A stretch of 31,765 bases of DNA from SFFI01 sp964398655 (GTDB lineage: Bacteria; Bacillota; Clostridia; Saccharofermentanales; DTU023). A program made the position numbers and the translations under genes. Position 1 is the stretch's first letter. Every line of letters begins with the position of its first letter. Positions 24,602-31,765 of the stretch are shown here, piece by piece. The notes beneath the pieces were generated by a model. The model saw only the letters and a program-made list of their open reading frames with translations. It had not been told where the DNA came from and did no database searches. Location: positions 1 through 31,765 of the forward strand of contig CAYNNG010000023.1 of NCBI GenBank assembly GCA_964398655.1, read 5' to 3'.

Positions 24602-25324
24602 TTGTTTCTTAATTTCTCTACAGTAAAGAAAGTGGGGTATATCTTGAATGAGTTTGTGAATGCTGCACTCCTAGATGGTATGGGACTAGAAGCGGAATAT
24701 TGGGTAAAGCTAACGCAAGTTTACCCTGGTGTGTATGATGACGTCCAAATGCTCTTGGGTAATGAGATTCGCAAGCGGCGCAAGCAATCCGGACTAACCC
24801 AAATTCAGCTAGCCAATCAGATATTTTGTTCTGCCACGACCATCTCCAACATTGAGCATGGCTACATTTTTCCCAACATGGCAGTCTTTAACAGTATTTG
24901 CCAGCATTTCAAGCTCATGTCAGGCAGCCTAATCTATCTAAGCCAGCTCTACTGCCTTTACCATCATCACCACAAATTAGAAGGCCATGTTGCGCTGCCA
25001 CTTAAAATCCAGTCCATGAGCAAGTCCCCCCTCGACTCAAAGCAAGCCACGCGGAAATCAGAGCGGAAATCAGATACACACACACGGAGGGCCGCGGGTA
25101 AATCCTCCACACATACTACGAAATCCACGGGTAAATACTCCACTGATGCTACAAAAGCTGCGGATAAATCCTCCACACATGCTCGGAAGGCCGCGGGTAA
25201 GCCTCAACTAAATGCGCAGGAGGCCGTTAATAAGCCTTCCCTAAGTACAAAAAAGGTCCACAAAACTCCTGAAAAGCTTAAGAAAACTGAAGAACTTACA
25301 AATACCGAAGAAAAGATGAGATAG
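24602..25324 (+). CDS. XRE-family regulator with Lys-rich 11-residue repeat tail
   Basis: Residues about 55-105 hold a Cro/C1-type helix-turn-helix (IRKRRKQSGLTQIQLANQ, then SATTISNIEHG). Before it is a 50-residue N-terminal part without recognised motif. After it is a His-rich patch (YHHHHK, about 120-125). From Lys156 six consecutive 11-residue repeats follow (bases 25067-25264) with consensus K-S-S-T-H-x-x-K-A-A-G, then a Lys/Glu-rich end. The tail resembles histone H1-like low-complexity basic tails and could bind nucleic acid without sequence specificity. The start is uncertain: TTG 24602, GTG 24632 and TTG 24644 (with GGGG six bases before) are all possible, and all keep the HTH. Composition and surroundings suggest transfer. 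No target gene is evident. Confidence 0.72.
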   Translation: MFLNFSTVKKVGYILNEFVNAALLDGMGLEAEYWVKLTQVYPGVYDDVQMLLGNEIRKRRKQSGLTQIQLANQIFCSATTISNIEHGYIFPNMAVFNSICQHFKLMSGSLIYLSQLYCLYHHHHKLEGHVALPLKIQSMSKSPLDSKQATRKSERKSDTHTRRAAGKSSTHTTKSTGKYSTDATKAADKSSTHARKAAGKPQLNAQEAVNKPSLSTKKVHKTPEKLKKTEELTNTEEKMR

Positions 25325-25379
25325 TAAGTTCGCTTTCTTCTAATTAGATTATATTGCTCCTACGATCTGAAGGCTCTTT

Positions 25380-25688
25380 GTTGTGAGATCGTCCGAAAGG
25401 GCATTCTCACAACCATTTCAGAGCTTCCAGAAACCNNNNNNNNNNNNNNNNNNNNNNNNNNNNNNNNNNNNNNNNNNNNNNNNNNNNNNNNNNNNNNNNN
25501 NNNNNNNNNNNNNNNNNNNNNNNNNNNNNNNNNNNAGCCCGGTAAGAGTAGGCATTTCTGCTAAAAGTGAACTCTGCCAGGTTGGCTGATCGCGAAATAG
25601 AGGGTTCTCACAACTAGTTAAGAGTCTTCTAAACCTGTCGGGAGCTCGATTAGGGTTGGCTGATCGCCAGAAAGAGCATTCACACAAC
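25380..25688 (+). repeat. Structured repeats with GAAA-loop hairpin, around a gap
   Basis: Unit A (25380-25413) forms a 9-bp stem GTTGTGAGA/TCTCACAAC, a 2x2 internal loop and a 4-bp GTCC/GGGC helix capped by GAAA. Units B (25581-25614) and C (25655-25688) share the outer GTTG...CAAC ends, the GATCG element and GAAA-like centre, with some stem mismatches. B and C are 74 bases apart. The gap between A and B may hide more copies. This lies in the gene-free stretch 25325-26311. Confidence 0.6.
25436..25535. other. Assembly gap (100 N)
   Basis: Exactly 100 N, a standard unknown-length placeholder, falling within the structured repeats downstream of the XRE gene. Confidence 0.98.
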
Positions 25689-25755
25689 CAATCACGTAAA
25701 GACTTTTCCCTTACGCCACTAATCCTGTAAAGGTTTTGAGGCTTGATCAAACTTG

Positions 25756-25838
25756 GGCCGGACCTACCTTGAGCCGTCAATGATCAAAGACCGCCTTGCG
25801 GCGCCAAAGGCGTCATTGACTGCTCAAGGGGGCCGGCC
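25756..25838. repeat. Long imperfect inverted repeat (83-nt hairpin)
   Basis: Outer arms GGCCGG/CCGGCC (25756-25761 and 25833-25838) enclose a 17-bp stem with one mismatch (25767-25783 with 25813-25829). An inner 6-bp CGCCTT/AAGGCG hairpin has a 9-base loop. An 8-base bulge lies at 25784-25791. GC content is far above its surroundings. No T tract follows on either strand, so it does not look like a simple terminator. A small transposed element or a structured RNA is possible. Confidence 0.7.
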
Positions 25839-26039
25839 TATAAAGTTATCAATCCACAAAAGCCTAACAGAAATTTCATTCGCTAACTAAAAAACTGCAC
25901 CCATGTGTAAGTTTAAGCTTAGATGTGTACCTGGGAGCGTTAAAGCGGGCTCCCCTCGAGCTGTCCAGGGTGTGCTGACGCATGGCCAGAACATATCTGG
26001 AACATGTTAAAATAGGACGTTGAAGTTAAGATAATTTAG

Positions 26040-26113
26040 TTAAGCGAGGCTATGAAGGTTTTGTAAGCGAGGCTATGAAGTTTTTGTAATTGAGGCTAAG
26101 AAGTTTTGGTAAT
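26040..26113. repeat. 23-bp tandem repeat, three copies
   Basis: Three copies close to TAAGCGAGGCTATGAAGTTT plus TTG stand in a row upstream of the helicase gene, the third diverged (TAATTGAGGCTAAGAAG). They lie in the AT-rich leader. Confidence 0.7.
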
Positions 26114-26125
26114 TAATGTTGTTTA

Positions 26126-26240
26126 TCAAAGATTATGGTTTACCTAAGATTGATGTGTTTCAAAGATTGATGGTTTATCCAAGATGGATGTGTTGCAAAG
26201 ATTGATGTTTTGCAAAGGTTGACGTTTTGGAAAAGATAAG
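26126..26240. repeat. About 17-bp tandem repeat, six to seven copies
   Basis: Degenerate units close to CAAAGATTGATGTTTTG follow one another up to about 70 bases before the helicase start. Unit length varies between 16 and 18, so they are unlikely to be coding. Confidence 0.7.
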
Positions 26241-26311
26241 AAATTAGAGATACAAGATAAAATTAAAGTTACAAGATGAATGATTAAGGATGGTTTTAGA
26301 GCGGAGCTAGC

Positions 26312-27850
26312 ATGAGTACACATATTGTCGATAAGTTTTTTGAAGATTTTCCTATTAACCGCCAGATTGTCGCAGCTTTAGCAGAGGAGGGCATTAGCCA
26401 GTGCACTACGGTGCAGGCTTTGGCTATCGGGCCGATGCTGGAGGGCCGAGATGTGATTGCCGAAGCGCCTACGGGCACGGGCAAAACTTACGCTTTTGGT
26501 ATTCCCATCATTGAACATATAGATCCCGAGGAAGACTTTATTCAGGCCCTGGTTCTGGCCCCTACTCGTGAGCTGGCCCAACAAATCAAAGTAGAGTTCG
26601 ACCTTTTGGCCAGCCATCTGCCTCAGATTCAGAGCTTGGCCGTGTATGGCGGTGAGGATATGCGGAAGCAGATTAAACGCCTGAAAAATCATGAGGTCAA
26701 TATTATTATTGCTACACCTGGCCGGCTCATTGACCATATGAAGCGAGGCAATGTGGACCTGTCGCGGTTAAAGTACCTGGTGCTTGACGAAGCAGACCGC
26801 ATGCTGGACATGGGGTTTATTGACGATGTGCGCTACATCATGGAGCGCTGCAATGAGACAGCCGTTAAAGGACTGTTTACGGCCACACTTTCCCGGGAAG
26901 TTCTGGATATCTCCTGGCTTTATCAGAGGCACCCGCTGGAAGTTAAGGTAGAAGCCCAGGCAGAGGATAAACCGGATATCCGGCAGTTTTATACCGTGGC
27001 CAACGGATCTGAAAGGATTGAAGCCATTGAGGATATTATGCGGGACTTCCAGGTAGACAAGGCCCTGGTCTTTGTCAATATGAAGCAGTCGGCAGAGATC
27101 GCTGCCCGCAAGCTGGTTCAGGAGGGCTTCACGGCTGCGGCCCTGCAGGGCGACATGCCGCAGTCCAGCCGCAACCGGGTCATGCGTGATTTTAGGGAGG
27201 GCAAAACGGCTATCTTGGTTGGTACGGATGTAGCGGCCCGCGGCCTGGACGTTGACGACGTGGATATTGTCTTTAACTATGACTTGCCTCTGGAGTTGGA
27301 AAACTATACCCACCGGATCGGCCGGACAGGCCGGGCAGGCAAAACTGGGCTGGCCTTTTCTTTTGTAGCCCCGGGAGAGATGGAATCCTTCGAGAAGTTC
27401 TGCCGCCAGCTGCGGATCTCGCCTGAACCCTACGCTTGGGAACGTCCGGTGGAGCAAGAGGAACTTTTTATCTCCGAAGACAAAGAGGCTGAGGTAATAG
27501 CCATGATCCGGTCGCAGTCTCGCTATCTGCAAAATGCCAATCTGGAAGACCGTAATGATCCCTTGCAGACTCGGGAGAGAAAGCACTATGCAGGGTCTTC
27601 AGGCCGACCCAAGTCGTCCAGAAAGTCCCAGGGCAGGTCCAGGTCTAGAGACCAAAAAAGGCGCCGAACTGGCCGGGGTAAGCCAGGAGCTGGCCAAGGA
27701 TCCAGCCAGTCCAGTCCCGCAAGGTCTAAGACCAAGTCCCAGGCCGGGAATAAGTCTAAGTCCGCCCGGCCTAAGAGCCAAGGCCAAGGTCAGAGACGGC
27801 AGGATGAAAGCCGCCGGCCAAGTGGGCCAGTTAAACATCGAGATTTTTAG
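26312..27850 (+). CDS. DEAD-box ATP-dependent RNA helicase
   Basis: The 512-aa helicase has both RecA-like domains: motif I APTGTGKT (52-59), Ia PTRELAQQ, GG, TPGRLIDH, motif II DEAD (159-162), motif V region GTDVAARGLD and motif VI HRIGRTGR (334-341). Motif III reads TAT where SAT is usual. From about 427 the C-terminus is a disordered tail rich in Arg, Lys, Ser, Gly and Gln, as in CshA-like proteins that unwind RNA in ribosome assembly, cold response and mRNA decay. GGAG lies six bases before ATG 26312. The long repeat-bearing leader is unusual. It is convergent with murJ. Confidence 0.95.
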   Translation: MSTHIVDKFFEDFPINRQIVAALAEEGISQCTTVQALAIGPMLEGRDVIAEAPTGTGKTYAFGIPIIEHIDPEEDFIQALVLAPTRELAQQIKVEFDLLASHLPQIQSLAVYGGEDMRKQIKRLKNHEVNIIIATPGRLIDHMKRGNVDLSRLKYLVLDEADRMLDMGFIDDVRYIMERCNETAVKGLFTATLSREVLDISWLYQRHPLEVKVEAQAEDKPDIRQFYTVANGSERIEAIEDIMRDFQVDKALVFVNMKQSAEIAARKLVQEGFTAAALQGDMPQSSRNRVMRDFREGKTAILVGTDVAARGLDVDDVDIVFNYDLPLELENYTHRIGRTGRAGKTGLAFSFVAPGEMESFEKFCRQLRISPEPYAWERPVEQEELFISEDKEAEVIAMIRSQSRYLQNANLEDRNDPLQTRERKHYAGSSGRPKSSRKSQGRSRSRDQKRRRTGRGKPGAGQGSSQSSPARSKTKSQAGNKSKSARPKSQGQGQRRQDESRRPSGPVKHRDF

Positions 27851-27883
27851 TCTTTCCGCAAATTCTTGCCGTGCTCGCAAGCT

Positions 27884-29560
27884 CTAGTTTTCCCGGAGCT
27901 TGGCGAGGCCAAAAGCTCGGCGCAGAGTATCCTGCAGGTCTAAGGCCTCACGGAATTTTAGCGCCAGGCCAGCCAAGTAGTAGGTAAAGAGGCCTGCGAA
28001 CATTTTGAGGGCATAAAGGAAGAGCTGCACGATCTTATGGTCGGGAAAGAGGGGCAAGCTGTTGAAGCTGTGCAAGACCAGCCAGGTTACGCCCAGGCAC
28101 AAGAGCAGGCGGATATTAAAGGCCGTCAAGCGGTACGGCCGCATATCCTGCCGGTGGCGTTTGTAGAGGGCAAAGACTACGAGAGCAGCTACACAGCTGT
28201 AGGCAGCATGTGCCATCCCAATACCGGCTAGGCCCCTATCCCCTACCACCACGAAGAGGTAGAGGAAAAGAGGATTTAGGGCCAAGGAAAGAATACCCAC
28301 AAAGAGAGCTATACCGGTCACCTTGCGGGCATAGAAGGCCTGGTTAGTAATGAACACCACCGTCTGGGCCAGCATGCTGAGGCAGAACCAGGACAAGGCC
28401 GAGGCGGTCTGGCTGACTTCCAGATTAGAGTAAGATGCGGGATTCCACTGAAAGATCGCCTGGATAGTTTCAAAATTCATCACCGCAAAGCTTAGCGCAA
28501 AGGGCGCGACAAAGTAAATCGCCCGGCGGAGACTGGACGTATATAAGGCCCGTACTTTTTTATCATTACCCAATTCATAAAAGCCGGAGATATTGGGCAG
28601 CATGACGTTGCCGATCGCGACAGCAAAGATCGCGTAGGGCAGGCCCCAGGTGGTCGTGCACTGACGGATGGCAGTCACCGCGCCCGGCAAGTTCAAGCCA
28701 TTGGCATAGCGGTTCATAATCACGCTGGATAGTTGTAGGACAGAGCCAGAGAGGATGGTCGGAATGGCTAGACGCACCAGCCGCCTAAAGCCGGGGTCTT
28801 GCAGGTCCAAGTGAAAATTATAGTAGCGCAATTCTCTGCGGGCACAGAAGGCCTGGTAGAGAAAGTAGAAGAAGGCCGCTAAAACTACGCCCCAGGCCAC
28901 ACGTCTCAGGCCCTGCTCATTGGGGGCCCCCCAGAAAATTAAGGCCAAAATATAAAAGACATTGTAAAGTACAGGCCCTAGAGCCAGGGCATTAAAACGC
29001 TTATAGGCAGAAAGCGAGCTGTGCAGAAGGGATACTAGGATTAAGAGGAAAGATTGTATGAGCAGGATGCGGGTCAAGGGGGCTGCCATCTCAGCCATCT
29101 GCTTGAGTTCCGCCGACGCATCCGCGGCATAAGCGCCCGTAATCAAGTGAATTAAAGGATAGGCCAAGAGCTCCGCCAGGAGAAGGACCACTCCGGTGAG
29201 GACAATACTGAGGCTGGCGAAGACCGAGACTGAATACCAGGTCTCCTGCTCACGGCGTTTTTCTATGCCGGCTGACAAGGTTGGCGTAAGGACAGCGGCC
29301 ACTACCCCGCCCACCAAGAGCTCGTAAACTAGGTCAGGAATTTGAAAGGCGTTGACATAGGTGTCAGATAAGAGGCCATAGCCAAATTTAGGGACTATGA
29401 GCATTTCCCGCAGGAAGCCGGTAAGTTTAGCCAGGAACATGCCAACCATGGTTATCAAGGTAGCTTGACGAATACTAGACCCCGAGCCAGCACGTATACT
29501 GTGCTTGTGGCGGTTGTGCTGGTCCTGATTTTCCTGGTGGTTATCTAAAGGAAATTGCAA
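27884..29560 (-). CDS. murJ: Lipid II flippase MurJ (MviN family)
   Basis: MurJ moves lipid II across the cytoplasmic membrane for peptidoglycan assembly. The 558-aa MOP-superfamily protein has about 14 membrane segments. The MurJ-typical first helix region is intact: GMFLAKLTGFLREMLI, then DTYVNAFQIPDLVYELL and TPTLSAG. A polar His/Asn/Gln-rich N-terminus of about 28 residues precedes it. The start is TTG 29560 with AGGAG eight bases upstream. It is monocistronic and convergent with the helicase. Confidence 0.95.
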   Translation of the reverse strand: MQFPLDNHQENQDQHNRHKHSIRAGSGSSIRQATLITMVGMFLAKLTGFLREMLIVPKFGYGLLSDTYVNAFQIPDLVYELLVGGVVAAVLTPTLSAGIEKRREQETWYSVSVFASLSIVLTGVVLLLAELLAYPLIHLITGAYAADASAELKQMAEMAAPLTRILLIQSFLLILVSLLHSSLSAYKRFNALALGPVLYNVFYILALIFWGAPNEQGLRRVAWGVVLAAFFYFLYQAFCARRELRYYNFHLDLQDPGFRRLVRLAIPTILSGSVLQLSSVIMNRYANGLNLPGAVTAIRQCTTTWGLPYAIFAVAIGNVMLPNISGFYELGNDKKVRALYTSSLRRAIYFVAPFALSFAVMNFETIQAIFQWNPASYSNLEVSQTASALSWFCLSMLAQTVVFITNQAFYARKVTGIALFVGILSLALNPLFLYLFVVVGDRGLAGIGMAHAAYSCVAALVVFALYKRHRQDMRPYRLTAFNIRLLLCLGVTWLVLHSFNSLPLFPDHKIVQLFLYALKMFAGLFTYYLAGLALKFREALDLQDTLRRAFGLAKLREN

Positions 29561-29582
29561 GGCAATCTCTCCTCACTTATTT

Positions 29583-29604
29583 AAAATAGGGGCTTAACTG
29601 CCCC
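29583..29604 (-). terminator. Terminator between the citG unit and murJ
   Basis: GGGGC (29589-29593) pairs with GCCCC (29600-29604) around a 6-base loop. On the minus strand TATTTTAA follows. The stem is short, but its position after citG and before murJ fits termination of the upstream transcript or attenuation of murJ. Confidence 0.45.
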
Positions 29605-29725
29605 GTCGCTAGTCATTTTAGCATAGGAAGCTGGTTAGCGGACTAGGCCTTAGACCAGATAAAAATACCCTGTCCAGTCTGCTTGACCTGAACTCAGAAA
29701 GCCCTGGCCAGGCCGAGAAATCAGT

Positions 29726-30637
29726 CTAGTCTATGAAACCAAACTCTAAGAGGCGGAAAAAAATAGCCAAGGCCAAAAGGTCAGCGGAACCTCCGGGAGA
29801 AAGGTTCTGCTCAATCATTTCACAGTCAAAATCCTGCAGGGCAGCCAGGAAATTTCGCTGGTCAGCCTGCGTCACAGCTGGCTCGTCTTTACCCGAGAGC
29901 TGAAAGCCGCGTAAGAGGTCCTGAGCCCTGCCTTGCACCCAGCGCAGGCCCTCCTCCCCGCCCCGGCGCAGGATATTAGTGTCGGGGTTAACCGCCATAA
30001 GGCGGACCAGGCTGACTAGGAAAAGAAAATTGCGGTCTGCTTCCGAGCTTTCTGGGGTCCAGGCGCGCAAACTGGCTAGACCAGGGTTTAGGACTAGAGG
30101 ATAACCTTGAGCCGCCGCTAGTCTAGCTCCCCCTGGCCGATCCTGGCCCTCTCCCTGCTGCCAGGACAGGTAGGCCGGTTTGGCTAAGGAGCTGACCAGG
30201 CGGCAGATCTCCTCTGGATAAGCCTGCCTTATCCCCCAAGCATTTAGTAGTTGAGCCGCGGGCAAAACCAGGGCCCAGGCAAAATTGAGGCCCGCATGGC
30301 AATTAACCCCCTGGTTAGCCGCCAGGGAGGCTTCTTCCCCAGCCAAGCCCAGCTTTTGCAGTTGGTCAAAGGCTTTCAGGGCTTGGTCAGGGCTCAGACC
30401 AGCTTTAAGGTAGGATTCTCGACTTAAGTCCAGGCCTTCCCCAGCTTTGGCGTACACCAGCAGATGTGGCTCTAAAGCTGCAATGGAACGCCCAAAAGCT
30501 GCCTGGTCCATATCTTGGTGGGCACCTGAGTTAAAGGCATCCACCAAGCCAGGCTTGGGACTGCAGGCGACTTCCAGCTGCATAGCTTGGACAGCCGCCT
30601 GGGCAAGACGGTGAGCTAAGGTATTTGCGGCCGCCAT
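29726..30637 (-). CDS. CitG-type triphosphoribosyl-dephospho-CoA synthase
   Basis: The family makes the 2'-(5''-triphosphoribosyl)-3'-dephospho-CoA precursor of the prosthetic group of citrate and malonate lyase (CitG, MdcB). The 303-aa protein carries CSPKPGLVDAFNSGAHQDM near residues 25-43 and GVNCHAGLNFAWAL (about 109-122), plus NPDTNILRRGG. All are family signatures. No lyase subunit, citX or mdc gene is in the window, so a lyase role is inferred only from family. There is no clear ribosome site; the start lies 12 bases after the upstream gene, suggesting coupling. Confidence 0.85.
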   Translation of the reverse strand: MAAANTLAHRLAQAAVQAMQLEVACSPKPGLVDAFNSGAHQDMDQAAFGRSIAALEPHLLVYAKAGEGLDLSRESYLKAGLSPDQALKAFDQLQKLGLAGEEASLAANQGVNCHAGLNFAWALVLPAAQLLNAWGIRQAYPEEICRLVSSLAKPAYLSWQQGEGQDRPGGARLAAAQGYPLVLNPGLASLRAWTPESSEADRNFLFLVSLVRLMAVNPDTNILRRGGEEGLRWVQGRAQDLLRGFQLSGKDEPAVTQADQRNFLAALQDFDCEMIEQNLSPGGSADLLALAIFFRLLEFGFID

Positions 30638-30649
30638 GAGGTATAGCCG

Positions 30650-31567
30650 CTAGATGCTGTTCATGTCTACCAGCTTCATGTTGAGGTCAAAGCCCACGAT
30701 CCCTACCAGCATGTATTCGCCAGTAATGGAATCGCGCAGTAACTTTGGGTAGAGACGGAACTTGGTAATTTTCGAGGTGTTTTCCACATGGACGCGCGGG
30801 GAAGTACAGTAGTGGGTTATGTCGCCGATTTTAATGTGGTTGTCATCCAGGTAGGAGACATCCAGCTTGGCTTCAATCATTTCTTTTATATCATGCTCCA
30901 AGGTCTCAATATCAATATCGGGCTTTTCGCGGAAAGACAGGATAAAACCATGGCGCACATCACCGTGGGTATAGCGGAAGATCCCCTGCTTGGCCAGGCA
31001 GTATTCACATAAATCTTCTGTGGTGTGGGCCATCTTGCGGTAGACAATGGATTCGTAGACGATGTTGGCAATCTGCTCAGGCTCCGGACCGAAGTAGGAG
31101 GGCCGGGTTACGATAATCTCCTCACCTACGCCAATCAGCAGATGGGCATTGCGGCCCAGGGCATCGTAGATCAGGTCAAAGTGCTCGACAATCACGCGCT
31201 TGCCGTTATTCATGGCATTTAAAATGGCATCTGCCAGTTCATGCAGCTGGTAGAAGCCCATCTCAAAACGCACGTCCAGGTGATAGGTATGGGGTTTAAA
31301 AAAGCCTTCGTCTTCCAGGTCCATGATCGGGAGAGGACGTACATTCACACCTTCATCGTCGTTGGTGAGCTCCAGGCCGGGAAACATACCCTTGATCAAA
31401 GCAGATTTTCCCGAGCCCCCTTCGCCGATCACTCCGATCAGCTGGTCAAAAGGCGACAAGTATAATTGGGCGATTTGGGCTCCCGTATCAGCCATACGAA
31501 TGCGTCCGCGCGGGGCCAATAGCACACTGTAAAGTTGATTCTTTTGCATACGAGCAGAATAGGACAT
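30650..31567 (-). CDS. P-loop protein with AlaRS second-additional-domain-like region
   Basis: A 305-aa protein with Walker A GEGGSGKS (48-55). The middle holds a Cys/His cluster (LCEYCLAKQGIFRYTHGDVRHG) similar to the tRNA-binding/editing domain (SAD) of alanyl-tRNA synthetase-related proteins. I recall proteins of this kind annotated as alanine-tRNA synthetase second additional domain-containing; the biochemical role is unknown. ATG 31567 has AAAGGA upstream. The citG gene begins 12 bases after its stop, so the two form an operon. Confidence 0.7.
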   Translation of the reverse strand: MSYSARMQKNQLYSVLLAPRGRIRMADTGAQIAQLYLSPFDQLIGVIGEGGSGKSALIKGMFPGLELTNDDEGVNVRPLPIMDLEDEGFFKPHTYHLDVRFEMGFYQLHELADAILNAMNNGKRVIVEHFDLIYDALGRNAHLLIGVGEEIIVTRPSYFGPEPEQIANIVYESIVYRKMAHTTEDLCEYCLAKQGIFRYTHGDVRHGFILSFREKPDIDIETLEHDIKEMIEAKLDVSYLDDNHIKIGDITHYCTSPRVHVENTSKITKFRLYPKLLRDSITGEYMLVGIVGFDLNMKLVDMNSI

Positions 31568-31654
31568 AATTTTTTCCTTTCAGGTGGAGCGACAAAGCAG
31601 CCAAATTTATTAGATCTATTATAGCGTATAGCGGGACTTGAGCTTGCCGCCAAA

Positions 31655-31765
31655 ATCGAGTAGGAGGCTGACCGTTAGTCGGTCAGCCGTCCTCTCACAC
31701 CACCGTACATATCGGTGTCCTCTCCGCTCAAGTTCTTGGTCGCTTTCGTTGAGCACGACGTTTCC
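31655..31765 (-). mobile_element. 3' end of a group II intron (domain VI, part of domain V), cut by the window edge
   Basis: On the minus strand TGTACGGTGGTGTGAGAGGA is typical of group II intron domain V and its junction to domain VI. It leads into a 9-bp hairpin GGCTGACCG/CGGTCAGCC (31688-31666), then TCCTACTCGATT. The basal stem GAGAGGA/TCCT-A-CTC leaves one unpaired A (position 31661), the expected branch point, six to seven bases before the likely splice site near 31655. The upper part of domain V seems shortened. The reverse transcriptase, if any, lies outside the window. Confidence 0.7.

Noticed and set aside
27865..27881. Hairpin CTTGC/GCAAG between helicase and murJ as bidirectional terminator
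   Set aside because: The stem is only 5 bp and the following T stretch is short and interrupted; not listed as a feature.

Overview
The window reads as a chromosomal segment of a low- to mid-GC Gram-positive bacterium, most likely a member of the Bacillota (class Clostridia, possibly an oscillospiral lineage). Three things support this. There is a Firmicutes-type hprK-murB-rapZ-whiA cluster. Strong AGGAGG-type Shine-Dalgarno sequences stand in front of ATG, GTG and many TTG starts. An FMN riboswitch controls a RibU-type ECF transporter S component. The genus cannot be fixed from the sequence alone.

Layout. 1-930: tRNA-Ser(CGA) and a class-I glutamine amidotransferase-like peptidase (C26). 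930-1272: a 38-bp tandem repeat broken by a 100-N assembly gap. 1273-7571 (minus strand): a membrane-anchored pseudokinase with an extracellular LysM domain, a decayed branched-chain-amino-acid-type binding protein gene, an HtrA protease, and two unknown genes, one of them a membrane protein. 7620-11364 (minus): hprK, murB, rapZ and whiA in one tight operon, without the yvcK gene that usually lies between rapZ and whiA. 11541-15437 (plus): mntP, an AI-2E family permease, an aldo/keto reductase with a ferredoxin-like tail, then FMN riboswitch, terminator and ribU. 15450-18565 (minus): trxA-nnrD, and a zinc-ribbon membrane protein followed by a nucleoside kinase. 18666-19947 (plus): tadA-plsC. 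20024-23985 (minus): an acyl-CoA synthetase with a long coiled-coil tail, and hflX.

24.1-26.3 kb looks like an accessory island. It is AT-rich and full of different tandem repeats, inverted repeats and another 100-N gap. It carries one XRE-type regulator with a lysine-rich tail made of 11-residue repeats. After it come a DEAD-box RNA helicase (plus), the lipid II flippase murJ (minus), and a citG-like gene paired with a P-loop protein (minus). The right edge cuts into the 3' end of a group II intron (domain VI with a bulged A).

Many genes concern the cell envelope and central regulation: murB, murJ, the LysM pseudokinase, HtrA, plsC, acyl-CoA synthetase, HPr kinase, RapZ and WhiA. The points most worth following up are the pseudokinase-TM-LysM protein, the repeat-bearing XRE protein in its repeat-rich island, the structured repeats at 25.4-25.85 kb, and a probable ATT start codon for hflX. 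Several gene starts were moved from the longest open frame to a downstream or upstream codon because of the Shine-Dalgarno position; these are explained entry by entry.
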